The notes beneath the pieces were generated by a model. That model was given only the letters and a program-made list of their open reading frames with translations, ran no database searches and was not told the DNA's origin. Source: CAZCZZ01 sp964503335 (GTDB lineage Bacteria; Verrucomicrobiota; Kiritimatiellia; CAIVKH01). Taken from it: a stretch of 21,665 nt of DNA. Shown here piece after piece: positions 15,484-21,665 of this stretch. The stretch lies in the NCBI GenBank assembly GCA_964503335.1, contig CAZCZZ010000065.1, positions 1 through 21,665 on the forward strand, given 5' to 3'. Made by a program: the position numbers and the translations under genes. Numbering within the stretch: the first letter of the stretch is position 1; each line of letters opens with the position of its first letter.

Positions 15484-16391
15484 ATGCCCGATCCGATTCG
15501 CATCGCGTTCATCGCGCCATACCCGGCGAGCGCCCTGCTCCCCGAGGATGCCGTGAAACCGAAGTACCGTCATACGGAGCATCCCGCGACATGGGTTCGC
15601 CTGCTGGCCGAACATATCGGGGCGATGAAAGGCGTCGAGCTGCGGGTCTTTGTGGACAGCCGCGCCGTGACCACGACACATCAGGCCTCGCTCTGCGGCG
15701 TCCCGTTCGTCTATGTGCCGAAGCAGGAACCCATACGCTCCGATCCATACCATCTCTTCACGCCGTCATACCTGCGGCTGAGGAAGGCCATCGAGAGCTT
15801 TCATCCGCATGTTGTCGTCGGCTTCGGCATCGAAAGCGGCTGCGCCACAATCGCCAGCTACTTCAACGTGCCATCTGTCTTCTTCATTCAAGGCATCATG
15901 GAGGTCACCAACCCCTTCCGCCCGATCTCGGCAGTGACCAAGAAGATGACCGAGACCATCGAGCGCCGGACCGTTCGGAAGGTTGACGCGCTGATCGCGG
16001 AAACCGGCTTCGCGCGCGGCTGGGCGTTGACCGTGGACCCCCGGGCAAGCGTTACGGTCATACCGCACCCGCTGAACCCTGACTTCCTCGGCGTCGAACC
16101 GGACCGCAATTCAAAACGAATCCTCTGCGTCGGAACGCTTCACGAGATCAAGGGCCCTGACACCGTCATCCGCGCATTCGCAGGGTTGAAGGACACGCAA
16201 TCCGAACTCATTATGGTGGGCAGCGGCGCGCTGCGCGACAGGATGGCGGCCCTTGCGGCGGAGTTGGGAGTCGCGGCAAGGGTCACGTTCAAGGGGCAAT
16301 GCTCGACCGGGGATGTGATGAAGGAAATGGCCGCAGCGCGCGTCCTCGCCATCGGGTCGCGGATGGACACTTCCCCGAATGTCGTGACGGA
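15484..16391 (+). CDS. Family 4 glycosyltransferase, 3' end lost in assembly gap
   Basis: About 302 residues of a GT-B glycosyltransferase are visible. The N-terminal domain begins RIAFIAPYPAS. VVVGFGIESGCATIASYFNVP and FFIQGIMEV lie in the first half, and VIPHPLNPDFL (about 191-201) is the linker. The donor domain follows with RILCVGTLHEIKGPDTVIRAF and LAIGSRMDTSPNVVT, where the sequence stops at the N block. That last motif normally runs into the EAM-xxG donor site, with 60-100 residues still to come, so the C-terminal part is missing rather than naturally truncated. The start at 15484 has no strong ribosome binding site. It probably extends the polysaccharide unit; sugar unknown. Joining it to the enzyme after the gap would be an artefact. 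Confidence 0.88.
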
Positions 16392-16491
16392 NNNNNNNNN
16401 NNNNNNNNNNNNNNNNNNNNNNNNNNNNNNNNNNNNNNNNNNNNNNNNNNNNNNNNNNNNNNNNNNNNNNNNNNNNNNNNNNNNNNNNNNN
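16392..16491. other. Assembly gap of exactly 100 N
   Basis: The round length indicates a default scaffold gap of unknown true size. It must replace at least the end of one glycosyltransferase gene, which needs more than 100 bases, so the real interval is longer. Frame continuity across it is meaningless. Confidence 0.98.
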
Positions 16492-16515
16492 ACCCGGCAG
16501 GCGATCCGTCGCCGC

Positions 16516-17886
16516 ATGACCTTCTCGCCGAAGCAGGCCTCGCTCGTCCGCAGGGCGGCATCCTTGATTCCCGTTTCGCTCCGGCAGGGTTCAACTTACT
16601 GGTCGTGGCGAAGAAGGCTCGAAGAGGTTCGCTCGCTCCCACGTCGGGAAATCGAAGCGGCGCAGCTTGCACAGGTCCGCGACCTCGTCCGTTACGCATG
16701 CGAGCATACCGAGGGCTACCGCAACCTCTATAAGGACGCGGGCATGTCATGGGAAGATATCCGGACCCTCGCCGATTTCCGCAAGGCCCCGTTTGTCACA
16801 AAGGCACTCCTTCGCGATAACCTGGATGCGTTTAGCGTGAAGGTGCGCGGTCGTCGCTACGGAACGACCGGCGGATCCACCGGAATCCCGATGGGCTTCT
16901 ACTACACATCCACCACGAAGCAGATCGAGACGGCTTTCATGCACGACAACTGGGCACGAGCCGGCTGGCATCTCGGCATGCGTACAGCCGTGCTTCGCGG
17001 GGGCTTCGTGGGAACGAAGGATTGGATTGCCGACTACGACCCCTATCACCGCGAACTTCGTCTTTCGAGCTATCACCTGACCGCATCGACCCTTCCGCGC
17101 TACATCGAGGCGATCCGTGCGCACAAGATTACCGTGCTCCAGGCCTACCCGTCCTCGCTGAATATGCTTTGCGACCTGCTTCGTGAGGCAGGCGCAGCAG
17201 GCCAGGTATCGCTGGAGATCATCTTCCTCGGCTCGGAGAACGTGTACGACTGGCAGCTCGAGAAGTTCGAGAAGACGTTCCCGGGCGCTCGCATCCTTGC
17301 TTGGTACGGGCAGGCTGAGCAGGTGATCCTCGCGGCCTGGTGCGAAACGCGCCGCACCTACCACGCGCGACCGTTTTATGGCCTCACGGAGGTCATCAAG
17401 AAGGATGGATCACCGGCGCAGCCCGGTGATGAAGGTGATCTCATCGGCACGAATTTCCACAACCGGGTCACGCCCTTCATCCGGTACAAGACGATGGATC
17501 GCGCCATCGTCGGCGAAAGTCCCTGCCCGTCGTGCGGGCGCGACGTGCTGATTCTCGACAAGGTGATCGGACGCATGCAGGAGGTCATCATCACCGCGAC
17601 GGGTCGATACATCGCGATGACGTCGATCAACATGCACGACGACATCTTCGACGGGCTCCGGCAGTTCCAGTTCCTCCAGGACCAGAAGGGCAAGCTCACG
17701 TTCAAGTACGTTGCGCGCGCTCCGCTCCCCCCGTCCACGCTCGCACGTATGCGGGATGGACTTTCGGCCAAGCTGGGAAGCGACGTCGAATTGACCCTGC
17801 AAGCCGTCAGCGACATCCCCCGCTCCAGCTCCGGCAAGTACCGCTTCCTCGACCAACGCCTCAGCCTCGCTTATGGCGACCGGTGA
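16516..17886 (+). CDS. CapK/PaaK-like adenylate-forming enzyme
   Basis: This is a 456-residue member of the phenylacetate-CoA ligase/CapK branch of adenylating enzymes, which activate a carboxylic acid as an acyl-AMP and pass it to an acceptor. The phosphate-binding GTTGGSTGIP is at 116-125, AWYGQAEQ at 262-269, RYKTMDRA at 323-330 (MD where many have GD) and IGRMQEVI at 351-358. The catalytic-lysine tail SSSGKYRFLDQ has K441. CPSCGRD (337-343) is a small cysteine knuckle. Such genes are common in polysaccharide clusters, where they may add an acyl or amino acid group; the acid is unknown. ATG 16516 gives full length, but the true start may lie in the gap or at TTG 16564. Confidence 0.88.
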   Translation: MTFSPKQASLVRRAASLIPVSLRQGSTYWSWRRRLEEVRSLPRREIEAAQLAQVRDLVRYACEHTEGYRNLYKDAGMSWEDIRTLADFRKAPFVTKALLRDNLDAFSVKVRGRRYGTTGGSTGIPMGFYYTSTTKQIETAFMHDNWARAGWHLGMRTAVLRGGFVGTKDWIADYDPYHRELRLSSYHLTASTLPRYIEAIRAHKITVLQAYPSSLNMLCDLLREAGAAGQVSLEIIFLGSENVYDWQLEKFEKTFPGARILAWYGQAEQVILAAWCETRRTYHARPFYGLTEVIKKDGSPAQPGDEGDLIGTNFHNRVTPFIRYKTMDRAIVGESPCPSCGRDVLILDKVIGRMQEVIITATGRYIAMTSINMHDDIFDGLRQFQFLQDQKGKLTFKYVARAPLPPSTLARMRDGLSAKLGSDVELTLQAVSDIPRSSSGKYRFLDQRLSLAYGDR

Positions 17887-17894
17887 AGGGATCG

Positions 17895-18032
17895 GAAATG
17901 AGATACGAAATTTGAGATGCGAGATTCGAATCGGATTCAGACATCCGCGCTATCCGTGACCTCCGTGGGCAAATCAGTAATCAGTAGTCCGTAATCCGAT
18001 GTCCGTGTATTCCGTGTGTTCCGTGGGCAAAC
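17895..18032. repeat. Composite array of degenerate 7- and 9-base repeats
   Basis: Nearly the whole 153-base spacer before the DUF362 gene is short-period repeat. Positions 17895-17929 are five heptads of the form GANNCGA. Positions 17953-17967 hold two TCCGTG units 9 bases apart. Positions 17972-18006 are five heptads related to AATCAGT/AATCCGT. Positions 18002-18025 hold three TCCGTG units at 9-base steps. CTCCGTGGGCAAA (17961-17973) recurs as TTCCGTGGGCAAA (18019-18031). I see no promoter that I would defend in this spacer. Confidence 0.75.
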
Positions 18033-18039
18033 GTTCTTG

Positions 18040-19542
18040 ATGAATAACCGCGTCGTCATCGATTTCTGCAACGCAGCGTACTGCGACAGGGCGCCGTTTC
18101 ATCCGTCGGAGCAATTTCCCGAACTCGGCTTCTCACCGGTCGGTGATTCTCCGAATCCCGCGTACGCTCTTATCCGGACTCTTTTCCTGCAACTTGGCTA
18201 CGATGCCGCGCGATTCGGACAACCGGACTGGAATCCGCTGGGTCATCTGCTGTCACCCGGACAAACCGTCGTCCTGAAACCCAACTTTGTACTCAGCCGG
18301 AATTGGAGCGGCGACGATCTCTTTGCCGTCGTCACGCACCCGTCCATCCTGCGCGCGCTGGCCGACTACTGCTACATCGCCCTGAAGGGCAAGGGCCGGA
18401 TCGTGATCGCCGATGCGCCGCAGATGGACTGCTGCTGGGCCGACCTCATGGCCGCACAGCGCTTGGATGAAGTCCAGTCCTTCTACAAGTCCGCGCTTGG
18501 ATTCGACCTTGAGCTGTACGACGTGCGTCAGTTCGAACTAATTGACGCGACCAAGCCGGCCTATGCATCAAACCGGACGCCGCGCCCCGGCGATCCTGCA
18601 GGCAGCGTGATGATCAACCTGGGTGAACGCAGCGCCTTCACGGGCACACCGAGTGCGAACCTGTACGGGGCCGATTACAACCGGGACGAGACCATCGCGC
18701 ACCACCACGACCATGTGCATGAGTACTGCGTCTCGAAAACGATTCTCGCCGCCGACCTGTTGATCCTCGTGCCGAAAATGAAAGTGCACAAGAAGGTCGG
18801 CGTCACGCTCTGCCTCAAGGGCCTCGTCGGCATGAACACGAACAAGAACTGCCTGATCCACTACCGGGTGGGGACGCCACGCCGCGGCGGCGACCAGCTT
18901 CCGGACCAGCTCGACAGCCTGCCAATCCGTATTCAGCGGTGGATGTTCGACAAGTTCCTGGCCAAGCAGAACCGGGTCGGCGACTTCTTGTACCGCGCTT
19001 CGCTCTCCGCCTACAGGACGTTCATCAAACCCTTCCGGAAACCGACGCCCGGCGCCGCATCACAGGACGGCGGCAACTGGCACGGTAACGATTCCACCTG
19101 GCGCATGGTCATCGACCTCGCTGCGATTCTCTTCTTTGCCGATGCGGCGGGACACATCACGGACACGCCACAACGCAAAATGCTCTGCATCGTGGACGGC
19201 ATCGTGGCCGGCGAAGGCGAAGGCCCGCTCGCCCCGACAGCGAGAAAAGCCGGGTGCATCGCCGCAGGCGAGAACCCCTTCGCGACGGATATCGCCGTCA
19301 CGCGACTCATCGGTTTCGACCCGAAACGCCTGCGCCTCCTCCAACCGGAATCCTGGCAACGCTGGAACTTCGGCATCGCTAAGCACGAAGACCTCGAAAT
19401 AGCCGTCAGCGGCAAGAGCATCCCCTCGAAGACGTTCCTCACCACCGAATGGAATTCCCCCGTGAAACCTTTCAACCCCCATTCCGGCTGGCTCGGCCAC
19501 ATTGAAATTCAAAGAACTTCAACCACGAATGGACACGAATAG
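18040..19542 (+). CDS. DUF362 domain protein
   Basis: This is a 500-residue protein with DUF362 hallmarks: TVVLKPNFV (76-84), PKMKVHKKVGVTLCLKGLVGMN (245-266) and a late IVDGIVAGEGEGPLAPT. The function of DUF362 is not established. Unlike many DUF362 proteins, no ferredoxin-type CxxCxxC cluster is visible. A histidine cluster HHHDHVH (221-227) just before the conserved core could bind metal. I take ATG 18040 as the start; a GTG at 18016 would lie inside the upstream repeat. There is no good Shine-Dalgarno. The final residues (about STTNGHE) and the TAG stop are encoded by the downstream CACGAAT repeat, so the ancestral end was probably near HIEIQ. It lies between the CapK-like enzyme and wecB, suggesting a part in polysaccharide modification. 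Confidence 0.87.
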   Translation: MNNRVVIDFCNAAYCDRAPFHPSEQFPELGFSPVGDSPNPAYALIRTLFLQLGYDAARFGQPDWNPLGHLLSPGQTVVLKPNFVLSRNWSGDDLFAVVTHPSILRALADYCYIALKGKGRIVIADAPQMDCCWADLMAAQRLDEVQSFYKSALGFDLELYDVRQFELIDATKPAYASNRTPRPGDPAGSVMINLGERSAFTGTPSANLYGADYNRDETIAHHHDHVHEYCVSKTILAADLLILVPKMKVHKKVGVTLCLKGLVGMNTNKNCLIHYRVGTPRRGGDQLPDQLDSLPIRIQRWMFDKFLAKQNRVGDFLYRASLSAYRTFIKPFRKPTPGAASQDGGNWHGNDSTWRMVIDLAAILFFADAAGHITDTPQRKMLCIVDGIVAGEGEGPLAPTARKAGCIAAGENPFATDIAVTRLIGFDPKRLRLLQPESWQRWNFGIAKHEDLEIAVSGKSIPSKTFLTTEWNSPVKPFNPHSGWLGHIEIQRTSTTNGHE

Positions 19543-19604
19543 ACACGAATTCAGAGTTTCGATCCGTGGCTTCCATTCGTGTTCATTCGTGTCCATTCGT
19601 GGTT
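19521..19604. repeat. Large inverted repeat built of CACGAAT units (10-base period)
   Basis: The 30-base arm 19521-19550 begins AACCACGAATGG. The reverse complement of 19575-19604 matches it at 28 of 30 positions, with a 24-base spacer. Each arm contains three CACGAAT units at 10-base steps. The left arm encodes the end and stop of the DUF362 gene, and the right arm ends 17 bases before the wecB start. A transcript could form a long hairpin, but no U-run follows. Confidence 0.9.
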
Positions 19605-19621
19605 AACAATCTTCTCTGATT

Positions 19622-20707
19622 ATGAAACAAATCATCCTCCTCGCCGGCGCGCGTCCCAACTACATGAAGGTCTTTCCGATCTGGAAGGAGCTTCGTCGAC
19701 GTGGTTCGACGCTGACTCCCGCGCTCGTCCACACGGGCCAACATTACGACCCCATCATGTCGGATGTCTTCTTCAAGGATTTCGGCATGCCGCAGCCTGA
19801 CCACTTTCTTGGCGTTGGATCCGGTCCTCATGCGGCACAGACCGCGAAAGTCATGATCGCCCTTGAGGAACTTTTCATGAGTGCGAAGCCGGCAGGACTC
19901 GTAGTCGTCGGCGACGTCAATTCCACCGCCGCCGGGGCGCTGGTTGCCGCCAAGATGGGAATCCCCGTCGCCCACGTAGAAGCGGGCCTGCGCAGCGGCG
20001 ACCGCACCATGCCCGAGGAAATCAACCGACTCGTCACGGACGCCATCAGCGATGTCCTGCTGACCCCGAGTCGCGATGCCGACGAAAATCTTCTGAAAGA
20101 GAACGTGCCCGCTTCGAAGATCCACTTCGTCGGAAACGTCATGATCGACAGTCTCGTCCAGCTCTTGCCTAAAGCGGCCGAAAGCAAGATTCTCGAAACG
20201 CTCGGCGTAACCCCAGGCAAATACGTCGCCGTCACCCTGCACCGCCCCTCCAACGTGGACGACGCGGCAAGGCTCCTCCGCATCATGAAAGAACTCGAAT
20301 CCATCGCCCAATCGATCCCCGTGGTCTTCCCCATCCACCCCCGCACCAAAAAGATGCTCGAGATCTCAAATCTTAAATCTCAAATCTCAAATCTCCGCTT
20401 AGCCCCTCCCCTCGGCTACCTCGACTTCCTCCACCTCCAATCGTCCGCCGCCCTCGTCATCACCGACTCCGGTGGCGTTCAGGAGGAGACGAGCTTCCTC
20501 GGCATCCCGTGTCTCACCGTCCGCCCCAACACGGAACGTCCCATCACGATCACGCATGGCACGAATCGACTCGTAGACCCGGACAAGGAGTCGCTGTCCG
20601 GTCTGTGCGCCAGTGCAATGTCGGACCGAAAGCAACGCCCATCCATTGAGTTTTGGGACGGAAAAGCGGCAGGAAGAATCGTCGACGTGTTGGAGGCGGC
20701 ACTATGA
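19622..20707 (+). CDS. wecB: UDP-N-acetylglucosamine 2-epimerase (non-hydrolysing)
   Basis: This 361-residue enzyme interconverts UDP-GlcNAc and UDP-ManNAc for polysaccharide synthesis. The family motifs are present: LAGARPNYMK (7-16), HTGQHYD (37-43), GDVNST (97-102), HVEAGLRS (118-125), TLHRPSN (205-211), PIHPRT (237-242), DSGGVQEE (282-289) and RPNTERP (301-307). Between PIHPRTKK and PLGYLDF, residues 248-259 (ISNLKSQISNLR) are encoded by a heptad DNA repeat that has taken the place of, or expanded, a surface loop. The frame is kept and total length is normal, so the enzyme is probably active. The ATG at 19622 lacks a Shine-Dalgarno and follows the large inverted repeat by 17 bases. The stop overlaps the convergent methyltransferase gene. 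Confidence 0.96.
   Translation: MKQIILLAGARPNYMKVFPIWKELRRRGSTLTPALVHTGQHYDPIMSDVFFKDFGMPQPDHFLGVGSGPHAAQTAKVMIALEELFMSAKPAGLVVVGDVNSTAAGALVAAKMGIPVAHVEAGLRSGDRTMPEEINRLVTDAISDVLLTPSRDADENLLKENVPASKIHFVGNVMIDSLVQLLPKAAESKILETLGVTPGKYVAVTLHRPSNVDDAARLLRIMKELESIAQSIPVVFPIHPRTKKMLEISNLKSQISNLRLAPPLGYLDFLHLQSSAALVITDSGGVQEETSFLGIPCLTVRPNTERPITITHGTNRLVDPDKESLSGLCASAMSDRKQRPSIEFWDGKAAGRIVDVLEAAL
20366..20393. repeat. In-frame heptad repeat inside wecB
   Basis: There are four tandem copies of T(C/T)AAATC, one base deviating in the second. They belong to the same loose heptad family as 17895-17929 read on the other strand. The local AT content contrasts with the GC-rich gene around it. The array is translated as part of ISNLKSQISNLR. 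Confidence 0.9.
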
Positions 20708-21355
20708 CGCGGGCGGCGCCACGCGGACGGCGATATAGCTTTTCGTCATGCCAAGGAATCGCTCGCGCAAGATCTCGCAATCGGGGAACAGTTCCTTCAT
20801 TTCGGCAAACGTAATGAGCCTAACCTCGTCGAGAAACCCTTCAACCTCCGCAGGTGTCGGCTTTTTAAGCCATCCCCACACCGTGAAGTATCGAATCAGT
20901 CTCCGCTGCCACGATCTCGGCAACCAATGAATAAATGGCGCGATCAAATGCGGTTCCATGAAGAATTCTTGAGCGGGCGTCTGTACCCATATCGCCTTGC
21001 CAACCCTGCGAATCTCGCGCGCAAAAGCCTTCTGCCGCTCGAACGTACCGACATGCTCGATCACACTATTCGAGTACCCGACGTCAAAACTCTGATCGGG
21101 ATAATCAAGCGCACATCCATCCGCAACAACAGCACGAATCGTCACGCCCGCCGCCGTCCTGCCTTCCGGAACCTTTGCCATGTTCAAACAGGTAACCTCA
21201 GCACTCTCCTTCAGATCGGCCCAGGTGTATGGCCAACCACCGACATCAAGAATACTCGTACCCGTCCCCAAACATACGCGGCTGCGAAAGATTCTCATCC
21301 GCTTTTCGCGAAAAGCAGGGCTGATCAAGCGGTATACCTTTTCGATTGCGCTCAT
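20702..21355 (-). CDS. Class I SAM-dependent methyltransferase
   Basis: This is a 217-residue methyltransferase with motif I ILDVGGWPYTW (35-45), VVADGCALDYPDQSFDVGYSNSVIEHV (76-102) and a following REIRRVGKAIWVQTPAQEF, as in Methyltransf_11-like enzymes. It probably acts on a small molecule or glycan; the acceptor is unknown. I start it at ATG 21355 (MSAIEKVYRL). A longer frame to 21451 adds 32 residues unlike the family. No clear Shine-Dalgarno is visible for either. It runs against wecB, with the two genes overlapping by six bases at their stops. Base composition is visibly less GC-rich than in the genes from 8000 to 14600, which may mean a separate origin. Confidence 0.88.
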   Translation of the reverse strand: MSAIEKVYRLISPAFREKRMRIFRSRVCLGTGTSILDVGGWPYTWADLKESAEVTCLNMAKVPEGRTAAGVTIRAVVADGCALDYPDQSFDVGYSNSVIEHVGTFERQKAFAREIRRVGKAIWVQTPAQEFFMEPHLIAPFIHWLPRSWQRRLIRYFTVWGWLKKPTPAEVEGFLDEVRLITFAEMKELFPDCEILRERFLGMTKSYIAVRVAPPAS

Positions 21356-21451
21356 TGAATACGAATAACAAGTCGTCCCGACGAATGAAAGCGGAAATCG
21401 CCACTCATGCGTGACTGACACAACTCTGTTTTGAAACTCATTACAAACCAC

Positions 21452-21480
21452 TTGACTGCCGTCACTAATATATCTATAGA
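21452..21480 (+). promoter_or_regulatory. Sigma-70-type promoter for the secreted beta-helix-like gene
   Basis: TTGACT (21452-21457) and TATAGA (21475-21480) are 17 bases apart, five and four matches to consensus. The region is AT-rich. The start would fall almost at the ribosome binding site, giving a very short leader. Confidence 0.5.
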
Positions 21481-21498
21481 TCTGTTAGGAGGTGCAAG

Positions 21499-21665
21499 AT
21501 GACATCGACACTCAGGGTTGCATGTTTCTTGATTGCATTTGGCTCATATGCCCAAGCCGCGACCTACTACGTCGCCACTAACGGAAGCGACGTGAACTCC
21601 GGGACATCAACTTCGCTCCCATGGCGAAGCCTAAATCGCGTCGCCTCGGGAATCAACACCGGAGC
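21499..21665 (+). CDS. Secreted protein, start of a probable right-handed beta-helix protein (3' truncated by window)
   Basis: Only 55 residues are visible. Residues 1-21 form a signal peptide: a short polar start, a hydrophobic core (VACFLIAFGSYA) and an AQAA cleavage region. The mature start YYVATNGSDVNSGTSTSLPWRSLN is the typical opening of parallel beta-helix/pectate-lyase-like surface proteins. The ATG at 21499 has an ideal AGGAGG (21487-21492) six bases upstream, the strongest ribosome binding site in the window. With an exosortase in the locus, it is a candidate sorting substrate, but its C-terminus lies outside the window. Function beyond secretion is a family-level guess. Confidence 0.8.
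   Translation, partial: MTSTLRVACFLIAFGSYAQAATYYVATNGSDVNSGTSTSLPWRSLNRVASGINTG

Noticed and set aside
15484..17886. Single 800-residue glycosyltransferase-CapK fusion
   Set aside because: The two halves are joined only by 100 N of arbitrary length. Each half is a separate family.
17895..18032. CRISPR array
   Set aside because: Units are 7-9 bases, degenerate and without spacers of constant length; no cas genes are present.

Overview
The window looks like a chromosomal piece of a Gram-negative, GC-rich bacterium. The best guess is a member of the PVC superphylum (Verrucomicrobiota, Kiritimatiellota or Lentisphaerota) or a neighbour such as Hydrogenedentota. The hints are a GyrB carrying the long Gram-negative-type insert, an exosortase paired with a zinc-ribbon EpsI protein, a GbsR/MarR regulator leading a polysaccharide operon, and abundant short-period intergenic repeats. 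This placement comes from memory of family distributions, not from a search. A block of exactly 100 N (16392-16491) shows that the sequence is a scaffold, probably a draft or metagenome assembly.

Layout. Positions 1-3996 (+) hold the end of gyrB, a small GxxExxY-family gene bounded by inverted repeats, and complete gyrA, followed by a small terminator. Positions 4114-7990 (-) hold an FHA-domain protein, a UDP-glucuronate decarboxylase-like sugar-nucleotide enzyme, EpsI, an exosortase and a HAD-IIIA phosphatase. A 149-base divergent intergenic region (7991-8139) with a palindromic operator candidate separates these from the next block.

Positions 8140-15369 (+) form a tightly coupled operon: GbsR/MarR regulator, two SAM methyltransferases, a family 2 glycosyltransferase, a Wzx-like flippase, a family 4 glycosyltransferase and a Wzy/O-antigen-ligase-like polymerase. 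All six junctions are stop-start overlaps. The series continues in the same direction, with spacers, as a family 4 glycosyltransferase cut by the gap, a CapK/PaaK-like adenylate-forming enzyme, a DUF362 protein and the UDP-GlcNAc 2-epimerase WecB (to 20707). A methyltransferase on the minus strand overlaps wecB tail to tail. The window ends in a secreted protein that looks like the start of a beta-helix protein, with its own promoter and a strong ribosome binding site.

Together, 4608-20707 reads as an exopolysaccharide/exosortase locus. Nucleotide-sugar enzymes (UXS, WecB, perhaps the HAD phosphatase) supply precursors. Glycosyltransferases build a lipid-linked unit that Wzx flips and Wzy polymerises. 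Methyltransferases and CapK/DUF362 may decorate it, and exosortase/EpsI processes surface proteins in the same envelope system.

The most unusual feature is the repeats. At least five families of degenerate short-period repeats (periods 7, 9, 10 and about 12 bases) or compact palindromes sit at gene borders. Two of them encode the last residues and the stop codon of the adjacent gene (GxxExxY and DUF362), and one heptad array lies in frame inside wecB. No RNA genes or CRISPR arrays were seen. No gene-free stretch exceeds 300 bases.
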